A stretch of DNA of 39,185 nucleotides from Eubacterium sp. AF22-9 (GTDB taxonomy: Bacteria > Bacillota > Clostridia > Lachnospirales > Lachnospiraceae). The notes beneath the pieces are model-generated. The model worked only from the letters and a program-made list of their open reading frames with translations, was not told the DNA's origin and searched no databases. This document shows, piece by piece, positions 8,044-16,220 of the stretch (positions are counted from its first letter, which is position 1; each line of letters opens with the position of its first letter). The stretch lies in contig QRVH01000022.1 in the NCBI GenBank assembly GCA_003458705.1, positions 1-39,185 of the forward strand, given 5' to 3'. The position numbers and the translations under genes were made by a program.

Positions 8044-9129
8044 TTATCTTATAACACCTTCAAGTGCTCTTCTCATCTGGTCATCAGTTATATCTCTGTC
8101 AATATAAGCATCTCCGACTGACTTAAGAAGAATGAACTTAACCTTGCCGGCATCCATCTTCTTGTCATTCTTGGATACCGCAACAACATCATCAATCTTA
8201 ATTCCTGTGACATGGTCAGGGAATTCATATAATGCAAATGTTTTAAGAGCATCATCTCTTTCCTCTGCAGTTATAGTTCCAAGCTCGACACATATATTGA
8301 GTGCTGCTATCATTCCAAGCACAACACACTCTCCATGATAAAGTGAGAAGTTCATCTCTTTTTCAATGGCATGTCCTAATGTATGTCCAAAATTAAGCAG
8401 TGCTCTTTCACCCTTTTCCTTAGGGTCATTCTCAACAACCTCTCTCTTGATGTTACAGCTCACATATATCATATGTTCAAGTGCATCTGAATCTAGTGCC
8501 TTAATTCTGTCTGCATTGTCCTTAAGCCAGTTGTAATATTCCCTGTCTTTAATAAGACCATGCTTAATAATCTCACCAAATCCGGAATTAAAAAGTCTCT
8601 TACTGAGTGACTTAAGCACAGACATGTTCATATATACAAGCTTTGGCTGGTGGAATGCTCCAACCATATTCTTATATGCCCTGAAATCAACGCCTGTCTT
8701 GCCGCCAATACTTGAATCAACCTGTGCAAGAAGTGATGTAGGAACCTGTATGAATTTAATTCCTCTAAGATATGTTGCTGCAGAAAATCCGGTAAGGTCG
8801 CCAACAACTCCTCCTCCAAGTGCTACAAGGCAGTCATTCCTGTCAAAATGATTCTCTATAAGATATTCATATACATCCTGTACTGTGTCAAGAGTCTTAT
8901 TCTCTTCTCCTGCTGCAAATGTATACACATATACCGCATTACCTGTTTTTTCAAGCTCATTCTTTACCTGTTCTGCATATAAAGGACCTACATTGCTGTC
9001 TGTCACAATACATAACTTTCTCCCTGTTATTTCAAGCTTATTAAAGGCTTCTGAAAGTCCCCCGAATCCACTTTCAATCACAATATCGTATGCTGGTTTT
9101 CCTTCGCACTTTACATTAATACACTTCAT
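8044..9129 (-). CDS. aroB: 3-dehydroquinate synthase
   Basis: AroB closes DAHP to 3-dehydroquinate, the second step of the shikimate pathway, using NAD+ and a divalent metal. The protein of 361 aa shows the NAD-binding segment ALGGGVVGDLTGFSAATY, then KTGVDFRAYKNMVGAFHQP, and the metal-binding part GFGEIIKHGLI with LLNFGHTLGHAIE and LYHGECVVLGM. The open frame extends to 9168, but that stretch overlaps a hairpin; ATG 9127-9129 has ribosome site AAGGGAGA seven bases before it and fits the family start, so I choose it. It lies in the sepF-aroB-lspA run. Confidence 0.95.
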   Translation of the reverse strand: MKCINVKCEGKPAYDIVIESGFGGLSEAFNKLEITGRKLCIVTDSNVGPLYAEQVKNELEKTGNAVYVYTFAAGEENKTLDTVQDVYEYLIENHFDRNDCLVALGGGVVGDLTGFSAATYLRGIKFIQVPTSLLAQVDSSIGGKTGVDFRAYKNMVGAFHQPKLVYMNMSVLKSLSKRLFNSGFGEIIKHGLIKDREYYNWLKDNADRIKALDSDALEHMIYVSCNIKREVVENDPKEKGERALLNFGHTLGHAIEKEMNFSLYHGECVVLGMIAALNICVELGTITAEERDDALKTFALYEFPDHVTGIKIDDVVAVSKNDKKMDAGKVKFILLKSVGDAYIDRDITDDQMRRALEGVIR

Positions 9130-9157
9130 AACATTCTCCCTTATTCTTATACTTAAA

Positions 9158-9184
9158 CAGCCACCCATTATATGTGGGTGGCTG
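9158..9184 (-). terminator. Hairpin between sepF and aroB
   Basis: CAGCCACCCA (9158-9167) pairs with TGGGTGGCTG (9175-9184) in a perfect 10-bp stem with a 7-base loop, 10 bases after the sepF stop. On the minus strand only TTTAAG follows, so it may be a weak or attenuating terminator. Confidence 0.6.
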
Positions 9185-9194
9185 TAAAGATCAA

Positions 9195-9746
9195 TTAAAA
9201 TCTGTTTTCATTCTTGTTAAATGATGAAAGATCAATTCCTCCTGTTACTATCTCAGGAATATCACCCGAAATATCTACATTAGGTGGAGTCACCAGGAAA
9301 ATATAATTAGTTATCTTCTGAAGGTTACCCCTTATTGCATATGTAGAACCAGCAGAATAATCTATTATTCTCTGTGCTATCTCAACATGGATTCCTTCAA
9401 GGTTAAGTACAACAGCCTTACCTGTAAGAAGTGTATCTGTTATCTCCTTAGCATCTTCCATAGATTCTGGTCTTATTACAACAACTTCAAGTCCTCTTGC
9501 AGACTGTGTCTTCATAGGAACAACCTTAGACTTTGAAGCGAATCTTGGCTTCTCTGCTGTATATGAAACTTCTTCATCAGCTACTGAATCCTTCTTTGAT
9601 GAACCTGTGAAAAGCTTCTTTCTTGCAGAAGGCTTCTCATCTTCGTAATCATCATCAAAATCATCATCGTAATCTTCGTAATCATCATCAAAATCGTCAT
9701 CATCATGCATCTTAAACATATTAGTTAAACCGTCTAACATTCCCAT
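9195..9746 (-). CDS. sepF: Cell division protein SepF
   Basis: SepF binds the inner face of the membrane and FtsZ, aligning the division ring in Gram-positive bacteria. The N-terminus MGMLDGLTNMFKM is the amphipathic membrane-binding helix. It is followed by a very acidic Asp/Glu/Tyr-rich linker of about 25 residues and then by the SepF core (VVVIRPESMEDAKEITDTL, AVVLNLEGIHVEIAQRIIDY, GSTYAIRGNLQKI). The open frame extends to a GTG at 9755, but ATG at 9746 has AGGAGAG at the right distance. The product is about 183 aa. It follows yggS by roughly 56 bases, the standard yggS-sepF order. Confidence 0.95.
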   Translation of the reverse strand: MGMLDGLTNMFKMHDDDDFDDDYEDYDDDFDDDYEDEKPSARKKLFTGSSKKDSVADEEVSYTAEKPRFASKSKVVPMKTQSARGLEVVVIRPESMEDAKEITDTLLTGKAVVLNLEGIHVEIAQRIIDYSAGSTYAIRGNLQKITNYIFLVTPPNVDISGDIPEIVTGGIDLSSFNKNENRF

Positions 9747-9802
9747 TATAAACACTCTCCTATATCTGATAATCTGACTTTCTTTAGTATCCCCAAAACA
9801 TA

Positions 9803-10495
9803 TTAGTGTGAATAGTCCCTGGCTCCAAATATTGCTGTTCCCACTCTGACATGAGTTGCTCCTTCTTCCACAGCAACTGTATAGTCGTTAGTCATACCCA
9901 TGGACAAAACATTCATGTATACATTATCTATGTTTTTGTTATTGATGTCAACCAGTAATTGCTTTAATTCTCTAAAATACTTCCTATTATCCTCTGGATT
10001 TTCTACAAATGGTGCACTTGTCATGAATCCTCTTATCTTAATTCCCGGAAGTACTGCAATTTTCTTAACAAATTCTTCTGCCTCATCACATGTAACGCCG
10101 AACTTATTTTCTTCTCCTGCAACATTAACTTCGATAAGAATATCCTGAACAAGCCCTTTCTTAACTGCCTCCTCGCTTATTGCTACAGCAAGTCTTTCTG
10201 AATCAACAGAATGAATCATTGCTGCACGTCCGACAACATATTTTACTTTGTTTCTCTGTAAATGTCCTATCATATGCCATGTTATATCTTTAGGAAGATC
10301 ATCTACCTTATCAACCATTTCCTGAACATAATTCTCTCCAAACTGTCTTATTCCACAGTCATATACTTCCATAAGCATTTCTTCGGGCTTTGTCTTGCTT
10401 ACTGCAACAAGGCATACATCTTCAGGATTTCTTCCTGATTTCTCACATGCTTTCTTTATATGTTCTTTAACTTCAATAAGATTATCCTTTAACAT
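9803..10495 (-). CDS. yggS: YggS-family PLP homeostasis protein
   Basis: This 230-aa single-domain protein binds pyridoxal phosphate through a lysine in VAVSKTKP (Lys34) and keeps vitamin B6 and amino-acid pools balanced; no reaction is established for the family. Other family marks are FGENYVQE, WHMIGHLQRNKVK, SVDSERLA, NVAGEENKFGV and LSMGMTNDYTVAVEEGATHVRVG. It sits between the HlyD-like gene and sepF, the usual division-gene neighbourhood of Firmicutes. The start ATG follows AGGAGGTATT. Confidence 0.96.
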   Translation of the reverse strand: MLKDNLIEVKEHIKKACEKSGRNPEDVCLVAVSKTKPEEMLMEVYDCGIRQFGENYVQEMVDKVDDLPKDITWHMIGHLQRNKVKYVVGRAAMIHSVDSERLAVAISEEAVKKGLVQDILIEVNVAGEENKFGVTCDEAEEFVKKIAVLPGIKIRGFMTSAPFVENPEDNRKYFRELKQLLVDINNKNIDNVYMNVLSMGMTNDYTVAVEEGATHVRVGTAIFGARDYSH

Positions 10496-10535
10496 AATAC
10501 CTCCTGAATGTCATTAATCTGATATGCTGAAATAT

Positions 10536-11924
10536 TTAATATATCATTTCATTCTCCGAATACTTGTCCGCATCAAGAATTATTCTGTCATATATTGACA
10601 CACCATGACTAAGTGACTGTTTTACAATATAGTACTCATTATTGCCATCTATTATCTCTACCAGCTTAAAGACTGTATATCCGGTATTCACACAATATAT
10701 GCCCTTAAGCTTCTCTACAGGCCCGACAACGAATCTGTCGCTGGAATCCATTTTTATAATGCTTGTTCCTGCTGAAAGCTCTGTCTTTTTAATATATATT
10801 GAATCATCAGTTGACTTATAAATATCCACTGACTTAAATACCTGATTAAGCTTTCCTTCTGAATCACTTTCTTCCACAAGGAAACCGTAATTACCTTTTT
10901 CGCCATTAGTTATAAGATATTCCTTCGGTATCTTATAGAATTCATTCTCTGTTACCGCCGATACAGGAACCTTTATTCCGGATTTACCTGATACAATTAT
11001 TTCAATATCAAGGAATCGCTCAGTTGCATACCTTATCATATACTTTGATAAAGTTATCTCACCATATGAGTTCTTTCCATCATTAACTATCTTAAATGGA
11101 AATGTTCCCGTTACACTATCCTTTGTAAACTTGATTGATATGGTATCTTTACCGGATAATGAATACTTATCAATATCTGACTGTGTAACCGGAAACATAA
11201 GTGTCCAGTTCTCACTCGTAATAATCTTATATGCAGGATCTGATGCAGCAATCAGCTTTTCAGATTTAAGGTTCTGCTTGTCATAAGCAGTTTTCTTAAA
11301 ATCGACATTGCCAATTGTCTCTTCTGTTATGCCCTCATATCCATCAACTGAATATACAACAATTCCGGGCTTTTCTGCTTTAACGGTTTTAAAAAGATCT
11401 TGGCTTCCTGTACTTGAAACAATTGAATCAAGATTAGCCATAATATTTTCATTAATAGACTGAAGAACTGTTGCATTAAGATCCGACTTAAGGTCATATA
11501 CTGCACTGAAATCATTATCACCATATTCAGTCTTATAATTAGTAAGAGTATTCTTAATAACTGTCAGATTCTCATCAGACAGCTTATTGCCATCTCCTGA
11601 AGTATACTGTGCAAGGATTTCTGATACTCTTCCGGTCTCATCAACCGTATAAACCGTATCATCTGTCATAACCCTTGTTCCCTCTCTCTGGTAATAATTA
11701 ATATCACCTGAGTATGACGAGTTATATACTTCTTCCTGTCTTAAAGCTACTACGGTAAACGAAGCATTATTCATAAGTGAACCAACTTCTACTTCATAAG
11801 TCTGTACTTTCGCTTTAGAGACATATATCAAAATAAAGCACACAATATATACAAGAACTATCGCAAATATAATTGCTGCTGCTTTCGGTTTTCTTCTGTA
11901 TCTGACTACTTTCTTTCCCGCCAT
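10536..11924 (-). CDS. HlyD-like membrane adaptor protein
   Basis: The protein of about 462 aa starts with a basic stretch (GKKVVRYRRKPK), one membrane segment (IIFAIVLVYIVCFILIYV) and then a long outside region. The layout and the segment VEVGSLMNNASFTVVALRQEE resemble the barrel-sandwich part of HlyD-like adaptors; such genes commonly precede yggS and sepF in Lachnospiraceae. No partner transporter lies nearby, so an envelope role linked to division is a reasonable inference. The open frame reaches 11972, but ATG 11922-11924 has ribosome site TGAGG six bases before it. A strong promoter is upstream, so this is the first gene of the division and shikimate run. Confidence 0.75.
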   Translation of the reverse strand: MAGKKVVRYRRKPKAAAIIFAIVLVYIVCFILIYVSKAKVQTYEVEVGSLMNNASFTVVALRQEEVYNSSYSGDINYYQREGTRVMTDDTVYTVDETGRVSEILAQYTSGDGNKLSDENLTVIKNTLTNYKTEYGDNDFSAVYDLKSDLNATVLQSINENIMANLDSIVSSTGSQDLFKTVKAEKPGIVVYSVDGYEGITEETIGNVDFKKTAYDKQNLKSEKLIAASDPAYKIITSENWTLMFPVTQSDIDKYSLSGKDTISIKFTKDSVTGTFPFKIVNDGKNSYGEITLSKYMIRYATERFLDIEIIVSGKSGIKVPVSAVTENEFYKIPKEYLITNGEKGNYGFLVEESDSEGKLNQVFKSVDIYKSTDDSIYIKKTELSAGTSIIKMDSSDRFVVGPVEKLKGIYCVNTGYTVFKLVEIIDGNNEYYIVKQSLSHGVSIYDRIILDADKYSENEMIY

Positions 11925-11976
11925 GATAAACCTCATTATTTCCGCACAATACCTGTGCTGATTCACAAACACTGTA

Positions 11977-12005
11977 ATTGTAGCATTTTAGACAGGCTGA
12001 TACAA
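11977..12005 (-). promoter_or_regulatory. Sigma-A promoter of the hlyD-like/yggS/sepF operon
   Basis: TTGTAT (12000-12005), a 17-base spacer and TACAAT (11977-11982) on the minus strand. It lies about 53 bases upstream of the chosen ATG at 11924, which supports the shorter start. Confidence 0.7.
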
Positions 12006-12124
12006 GGTTTAAAGCCGCAAGTTTGCACTTTTTCATTATAAAATACATATTTTACCAGTATCATCTGCGTGAAATGTCTAATACTAATCACAAAAGCAAA
12101 TCCGCTATTTTAAGGAGGCATTTT

Positions 12125-12337
12125 ATGAATTCTAAACCTATAGACTACATTGCTCTTACAATCGCCATTGTAGGAACTCTTAACTGGGGACTTATCGGAT
12201 TCCTCAATTTCAACCTTGTGCATTTTATATTTAGGTCTGTTATGGTAGACCGTATAATCTACGCACTTGTAGGTCTTTCAGGCTTATATCTTTTAAGCAC
12301 ATATGGAAGAATCAAGGCTCTTGGCGAAGATATGTAG
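12125..12337 (+). CDS. Small DUF378 membrane protein
   Basis: The 70-aa protein fits the DUF378 (YuzA-like) family: KPIDYIALTIAIVGTLNWGL, with the signature NWGLIGF, then a second hydrophobic segment IIYALVGLSGLYLLSTYG. Two membrane segments are evident and the function of the family is unknown. The ATG at 12125 follows a perfect AAGGAGG seven bases before it, so the longer open frame to 12023 is not used. It is one of few plus-strand genes here and stands alone, closed by a strong shared terminator. Confidence 0.9.
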   Translation: MNSKPIDYIALTIAIVGTLNWGLIGFLNFNLVHFIFRSVMVDRIIYALVGLSGLYLLSTYGRIKALGEDM

Positions 12338-12374
12338 CAATTCGACGTGGCGTATTTTTCTTACCGTCACCCAC

Positions 12375-12443
12375 AAAAAGGCTGCCAGCATATGATATGT
12401 AATTATGATTACAGTACATATCATTTAGCTGGCAGCCTTTTTT
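12375..12443. terminator. Large two-part bidirectional terminator
   Basis: AAAAAGGCTGCCAGC (12375-12389) pairs with GCTGGCAGCCTTTTTT (12428-12443), and an inner perfect 10-bp stem is formed by ATGATATGTA (12392-12401) and TACATATCAT (12415-12424). With A and T tracts on both sides it can end both the DUF378 transcript and the convergent coaBC transcript. Confidence 0.9.
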
Positions 12444-12468
12444 ATTTCCCGCTTCTGTTTTTCTTTTA

Positions 12469-13662
12469 TTATTGTCTTGCTTTCATTATTCTGTCAAGAA
12501 GTGCATCAGCAACCTCTTCCTTACTCATCATAGGAAGCTCCTCGACTGCATCTTTAGTAATAACAGTAACCACATTGGTATCTGTTCCAAATCCGGCTCC
12601 TGCAACCTTGACATTATTAGCCACTATCATATCAAGATTCTTCTTTGTGAGCTTCACCTTGGAATTGTCAAGCATATGCTCTGTTTCCATTGAGAATCCG
12701 CACAGGAACAATCCATCTCTTTTACTGCTTCCAAGTGTGCCTATTATGTCTTTAGTCCGTTCAAGAGGAATTGACATATCACCATCTTTTTTCTTAATCT
12801 TTTCATCGCTCACATCAGATGGTCTGTAATCTGCAACTGCTGCTGCCTTGATTATTATATCTGCGTCTTTAGCACTCTTAATTACTGCATTATACATATC
12901 CTCTGCTGAAACAATATCCACCATCTTAACAAATGGCACCGGGTCAAGGCTTACTTTTCCTGATATAAGTGTTACATCCGCTCCACGAAGCATTGCCATC
13001 TTAGCAATTGCATATCCCATTTTTCCAGTGGAATTATTAGATAAGAATCTTACAGGGTCTAACTTCTCTCTTGTAGGTCCTGCAGTAACTGTAAGCTTAA
13101 TTCCGGTCATATCTTTATCTTTAGCTATTGTCCTTAAGATGTAATTAAGAAGAACCTGCTCCGATGGCATCTTTCCCGCACCTGTATCTCCACATGCAAG
13201 ATAACCGCTGTCAGGCTGGATAATTTCATATCCATAATACTCTAATTTCTTAAGATTATCCTGTACTATAGGATTAGTAAACATATTAGTGTTCATCGCA
13301 GGTGATATAAGCTTTGGACATTTGCATGCCATAATTGTTGTAGTCAGCATATCGTCTGCTATCCCATTTGCAATCTTTCCTATTACATCTGCCGAAGCAG
13401 GTGCTACAAGGAATATATCAGCCAGCTTTGCAAGGCTGACATGCTCAACATTAAACTGGAAGTTTCTGTCAAATGTATCAACTAAACACTTGTTTCCTGT
13501 AAGTGTCTCAAATGTTATCGGATTAATAAAATTACATGCATTCTCAGTCATTATAACATGCACATTGGCATGCTTCTTTACAAGCATACTAGCAAGATTA
13601 GCAATCTTATATGCTGCTATACTGCCTGTTACTCCAAGAACAACTGTCTTTCCCTTAAGCAT
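12469..13662 (-). CDS. coaBC: Bifunctional phosphopantothenoylcysteine decarboxylase/synthetase
   Basis: CoaBC joins cysteine to 4'-phosphopantothenate and decarboxylates the product in coenzyme A synthesis. The N-terminal flavin domain shows VTGSIAAYK, the active-site His in NVEHVSLAK (His74), PAMNTNM and the Cys motif in CGDTGAGKM. The C-terminal synthetase domain starts near TVTAGPTREKLDPVRFLSNNSTGKMG (shown in part: TREKLDPVRFLSNNSTGKMG) and includes AAAVADYRP and KIKK. At 397 aa it is full length. It follows coaX, which makes its substrate, by about 30 bases. Confidence 0.96.
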   Translation of the reverse strand: MLKGKTVVLGVTGSIAAYKIANLASMLVKKHANVHVIMTENACNFINPITFETLTGNKCLVDTFDRNFQFNVEHVSLAKLADIFLVAPASADVIGKIANGIADDMLTTTIMACKCPKLISPAMNTNMFTNPIVQDNLKKLEYYGYEIIQPDSGYLACGDTGAGKMPSEQVLLNYILRTIAKDKDMTGIKLTVTAGPTREKLDPVRFLSNNSTGKMGYAIAKMAMLRGADVTLISGKVSLDPVPFVKMVDIVSAEDMYNAVIKSAKDADIIIKAAAVADYRPSDVSDEKIKKKDGDMSIPLERTKDIIGTLGSSKRDGLFLCGFSMETEHMLDNSKVKLTKKNLDMIVANNVKVAGAGFGTDTNVVTVITKDAVEELPMMSKEEVADALLDRIMKARQ

Positions 13663-13693
13663 ATTATCTCCTCCCGCTTATGCGTTCACTATT

Positions 13694-14500
13694 CTAGACA
13701 TTTTTATCATAAATATATTTCAGACCTCTTATAAGAAGTGCAGGGTCAGTCTCAATTCTATTTCTGCAGAATGGGATTATAACCTTACTAAGCCCCCCTG
13801 TTGCCACAAGCTTTGCAGCAGGCTTTCCATTCTTTCCGAATCCACAGCAATCTATTATTCTGTCAACAATTCCATCTATACTTCCTGCATGTCCGTATAT
13901 AAGACCGCTCTTCATACAGTCAACCGTGTTCTTTCCAACCGGTCCTTTAGGTGCATCAAAGCTGATTCTTGGAAGCTGCGCAGTTCTTGATGAAAGTGAA
14001 TTCATTGAAACACCTGCTCCCGGAAGGATTGCACCACCTATATAATTACCATTCTCATCAACTGCGCTTATAGTAGTTGCAGTGCCTATATCAACTATAA
14101 TAACAGGTGCGCCATAATCATGTGTCGCTGCAACTGCATCAACTATTAAGTCACTTCCCACCTGCTTTGGCTGGTCCATAAGAATGTTAAGCCCCGTCTT
14201 TACTCCAGGTCCTACAACCAGAGGCTCTATATCTACAACCTTTTCAACGGCAGCTTTAATTACATTAACAAGCTGTGGAACAACTGACGATATAATTGCA
14301 CCATTGATATCCTCTGATTTTATATTATAGATTTCAAGAACATTCTTAAAGCTGATGGCATACTCCAGCTCTGTCTTTGAAAGGTCTGTACTCAGCCTTT
14401 CCTCAAATATTACTTTATCATCATCAACACAGCCAATAACTATATTAGTATTGCCCATATCTATAGCTAATATTGTTCCTTTAGTATTCTTTCTTGACAT
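13694..14500 (-). CDS. coaX: Type III pantothenate kinase
   Basis: CoaX phosphorylates pantothenate, the first step of coenzyme A synthesis, and is not inhibited by CoA. The 268-aa protein has the ASKHA-fold phosphate motif AIDMGNTNIVIG, the pantothenate and dimer motifs GSDLIVDAVAATHDYG and IVDIGTATTISAVDENG, and GGAILPGAGVSMNSLSSRTA. The ATG start overlaps the last base of mtaB, and coaBC follows, giving mtaB-coaX-coaBC as one unit. Like other type III kinases it likely needs a monovalent cation. Confidence 0.96.
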   Translation of the reverse strand: MSRKNTKGTILAIDMGNTNIVIGCVDDDKVIFEERLSTDLSKTELEYAISFKNVLEIYNIKSEDINGAIISSVVPQLVNVIKAAVEKVVDIEPLVVGPGVKTGLNILMDQPKQVGSDLIVDAVAATHDYGAPVIIVDIGTATTISAVDENGNYIGGAILPGAGVSMNSLSSRTAQLPRISFDAPKGPVGKNTVDCMKSGLIYGHAGSIDGIVDRIIDCCGFGKNGKPAAKLVATGGLSKVIIPFCRNRIETDPALLIRGLKYIYDKNV

Positions 14501-15828
14501 TAATTACACCTCGCTAATATAGTAACCCCGTCACAGATAAGCTTATCAGCCATACATTCATATATATCATTAACAGGATTATCCTTAAACTCATCAGCGG
14601 CTATTGCCACTCTTATATAGTTCTTTGTATATCCTGTATAATATGACCTGCCATCTATTTCTGTCAATTCTTCTATAAGAACTTCGAGCCTTTTTCCGAT
14701 ATACATTTTTCTGTATTCAAGTGACTGTGCCTTCTCTAACGCAAGCAGTACTGCACTTCTTTCTGACTTAACAGTGTCTGCTACCTGCTCCTTCATCTTG
14801 TCAGCAACAGTTCCCTTTCTTCTTGAATATTTGAATATATGCATTTCGTAAAAATGTACTTTCTCAAGGAACTTGCGTGTCTCAAGGAAATCTTCCTCTG
14901 TCTCGCCAGGAAATCCCACGATTACATCAGTAGTTATTGCCGGATTATCAAACACTTCTCTTAACTTTACGCAGCCCTCATAATACTCTTCTGTATTATA
15001 TTTTCTGTTCATTGCCTTTAATGTCTTGTCGCATCCACTCTGTAATGATAAGTGAAAATGTGGACATATCTTTTCTAAGCTGGCAATCCTTTTTGCAAAT
15101 TCTTCTGTAATTATTCTTGGTTCAAGCGAACCTAAACGTATTCTTTTAATTCCCTCGACCTCATGTATTGCCTCTATAAGTTCTATAAGACTTATATTCT
15201 CAAGGTCTGTTCCATAAGATGATATATGGATTCCTGTAAGAACAACCTCCTTAACACCTGTAGCTGCAAGAGTCTTAACTTCATTTACTATATCTTGAGG
15301 CTTACGGCTTCTTACCCTGCCTCTTACGTATGGTATTATGCAGTAAGAACAGAACTGGTTGCATCCGTCCTGAATCTTGATATACGCTCTTGTGTGTTCC
15401 CCTGTCTGGTTAATCTTAAGCGATTCATACTCCTGATACTTGTCATTAATATCAACAAGATAGCTTGTTTTATCCGAACCGCCAAAATAATCATTTAATG
15501 CTTCAACAATACTTATCTTCATATTATTGCCAAGAATGATATCAACACATTCATCCTTTTTAACTCCGTCAGGGTCTGCCTGCACATAACAGCCAGCAGC
15601 AACAACAACCGCCTCCGGATTCATCTTCTTTGCCTTATGCAGCATCTGTCTTGATTTTCTGTCAGCAATATTAGTCACTGAACATGTATTAATTATATAT
15701 ATATCAGCCTGAACATCTTCACTGAAAGGCACTATCTCATACCCCTCATCCCTAAGCATTATCTCCATTGATTCTGCCTCATAGGAATTAACTTTACAGC
15801 CCAGACTGTGTATAGCAACTTTTTTCAA
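14500..15828 (-). CDS. mtaB: tRNA t6A37 methylthiotransferase
   Basis: MtaB adds a methylthio group to t6A at position 37 of tRNA using two iron-sulfur clusters. The 442-aa protein has an N-terminal UPF0004 domain with cysteines in HSLGCKVNSYE, INTCSVTN and AAGCYVQ, a radical-SAM domain with CNQFCSYCIIPYVRGRVRSR, and a C-terminal TRAM-like part. HSLGCKVN and YVRGRVRSR favour MtaB over MiaB or RimO. The start codon is TTG at 15828, with GAGG six bases before it; no better start lies in range. The gene is divergent from the HPr-like gene. Confidence 0.93.
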   Translation of the reverse strand: MKKVAIHSLGCKVNSYEAESMEIMLRDEGYEIVPFSEDVQADIYIINTCSVTNIADRKSRQMLHKAKKMNPEAVVVAAGCYVQADPDGVKKDECVDIILGNNMKISIVEALNDYFGGSDKTSYLVDINDKYQEYESLKINQTGEHTRAYIKIQDGCNQFCSYCIIPYVRGRVRSRKPQDIVNEVKTLAATGVKEVVLTGIHISSYGTDLENISLIELIEAIHEVEGIKRIRLGSLEPRIITEEFAKRIASLEKICPHFHLSLQSGCDKTLKAMNRKYNTEEYYEGCVKLREVFDNPAITTDVIVGFPGETEEDFLETRKFLEKVHFYEMHIFKYSRRKGTVADKMKEQVADTVKSERSAVLLALEKAQSLEYRKMYIGKRLEVLIEELTEIDGRSYYTGYTKNYIRVAIAADEFKDNPVNDIYECMADKLICDGVTILARCN

Positions 15829-15869
15829 TTTAATCCTCGTTTCCTGTTAATTTTTGTTACATTTCTTTA

Positions 15870-15898
15870 TTGACATAGGTTTAACAAATAGATATTAT
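15870..15898 (+). promoter_or_regulatory. Sigma-A promoter of the HPr-like gene
   Basis: TTGACA (15870-15875), a 17-base spacer and TATTAT (15893-15898), about 33 bases before the ATG. Confidence 0.75.
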
Positions 15899-15931
15899 AG
15901 TTTATAGAAAAACATTTAAGGAGGTATTCTA

Positions 15932-16165
15932 ATGAAAACTGTAAAGATTTCATTAAATTCAATCGACAAAGTAAAATCTTTTGTCAACGATATCACTAAA
16001 TTCGATGTTGACTTTGATCTTGTTTCTGGCAGATATGTAATTGATGCCAAGTCTATAATGGGTATATTCAGTCTTGATCTTTCTAAGCCAATTGACCTGA
16101 ACATTCATGCAGACAATGATATTGATACAATCCTTGCCGTATTAAAGCCATACATCGTTGAGTAA
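15932..16165 (+). CDS. HPr-like protein without the phosphocarrier histidine
   Basis: The 77-aa protein aligns with HPr in its second half: AKSIMGIFSLDLSKPIDLNI matches the segment around the regulatory Ser46 of Gram-positive HPr, here Ser41. In HPr the first helix is preceded by LHARPA with the phosphocarrier His15; here that loop is shortened to NSIDKVKSFVND and has no His. It therefore cannot relay phosphate from enzyme I in the usual way. Like Crh it could still be phosphorylated on the serine and act with CcpA, but that is inference. It has a strong AAGGAGG ribosome site, its own promoter and a terminator, so it is a single-gene unit. Confidence 0.85.
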   Translation: MKTVKISLNSIDKVKSFVNDITKFDVDFDLVSGRYVIDAKSIMGIFSLDLSKPIDLNIHADNDIDTILAVLKPYIVE

Positions 16166-16183
16166 TGATGTGTAAGCACATAT

Positions 16184-16216
16184 AAACCGCTTTATCTGTT
16201 ACAGATAAAGCGGTTT
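16184..16216. terminator. Bidirectional terminator between HPr-like gene and thiI
   Basis: AAACCGCTTTATCT (16184-16197) pairs perfectly with AGATAAAGCGGTTT (16203-16216) with a 5-base loop. A short T stretch follows on the plus strand, and the structure also sits just after the thiI stop on the minus strand. Confidence 0.88.
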
Positions 16217-16220
16217 TATT

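Noticed and set aside
9130..9168. N-terminal extension of aroB (MGGCLSIRIRENV)
   Set aside because: It overlaps the sepF-aroB hairpin and has no ribosome site, while ATG 9129 has a good one.
9645..9712. Short repeats of CATCATCAAAATC type inside sepF
   Set aside because: They encode the acidic Asp/Glu/Tyr linker of SepF and are coding low complexity, not a CRISPR array or satellite.
12012..12030. GCAAGTTTGCACTTTTTCA resembles part of the two-hairpin repeat
   Set aside because: Neither hairpin can be completed around it; the likeness is short and probably chance.
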